Made by a program: the position numbers and the translations under genes
Shown: one piece after another, positions 63,914-64,000 of the stretch
Numbering within the stretch: the first letter of the stretch is position 1
Layout of the letters: each line of letters starts with the position of its first letter
DNA from: Mesaphorura yosii
Taxonomy: Eukaryota > Arthropoda > Collembola > Poduromorpha > Tullbergiidae
Length of the DNA: 64,000 nucleotides
Assembly (NCBI GenBank): GCA_009869945.1
Contig: WIXG01000056.1
Coordinates: 62,001 to 126,000, forward strand
Direction: 5' to 3'
Notes under the pieces: model-generated
What the model was told of the DNA's origin: nothing
The model's input: only the letters and a program-made list of their open reading frames with translations
Database searches by the model: none

Positions 63914-64000
63914 GTAAGCTCAAGAAAAGATTTTCATGCTCGATATTGATTAATTAATCTAATCGAATTTAAATTTTAGCAGCGCCGTTAAATCTTCTGA

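Overview
This is a eukaryotic, animal nuclear window, most probably from an arthropod. The genes are intron-rich with mostly short GT-AG introns. They encode typical metazoan proteins: a MIEF1-MP-like LYR microprotein, a DNAJB6/Mrj chaperone, PFKFB, DDX42, OTUD5, PIG-V, ECHS1, PRXL2B and membrane carboxylesterases. I cannot name the species. A selenocysteine gene with a good SECIS-like element argues against the many insect lineages that lost selenoproteins and fits a crustacean, springtail or chelicerate better; this is inference.

Layout. Positions 93-384 (minus) hold a complete two-exon LYR microprotein gene. About 19 kb with no recognisable gene follows. 19440-26145 (plus) is a DNAJB6-type co-chaperone with a pair of phase-matched, seemingly interchangeable exons. 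28476-30381 (minus) is 6-phosphofructo-2-kinase/fructose-2,6-bisphosphatase. The next 6 kb are non-coding and carry a 641-bp inverted-repeat transposon whose ends begin with the RSS-like heptamer CACAGTG and are flanked by 5-bp target duplications (Transib-like, non-autonomous). 36652-41589 (minus) holds DDX42 and an intronless OTUD5. OTUD5 is divergent from PIGV (42228-44528, plus), which carries an unexplained N-terminal extension of about 150 residues. ECHS1 (44951-46159) follows.

The most interesting locus is 46661-51371: three tandem PRXL2B (prostamide/prostaglandin F synthase-like, SelU-family) genes with identical three-exon layout. Copies 1 and 2 have the redox motif C-x-x-C. Copy 3 has an in-frame TGA exactly at the first cysteine (U-x-x-C) and a convincing type II SECIS element in its 3' region, so it is very probably a selenoprotein beside its own cysteine paralogs.

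The right end (52348-61462) has two related type I membrane carboxylesterase-like genes (minus). One has lost the catalytic nucleophile segment and the other keeps the whole triad. Between them lies a divergent WSCD-like sulfotransferase (plus). A decayed ABC half-transporter fragment (about 62405-62690) and the 5' end of an unrecognised gene (63270-63913) close the window.
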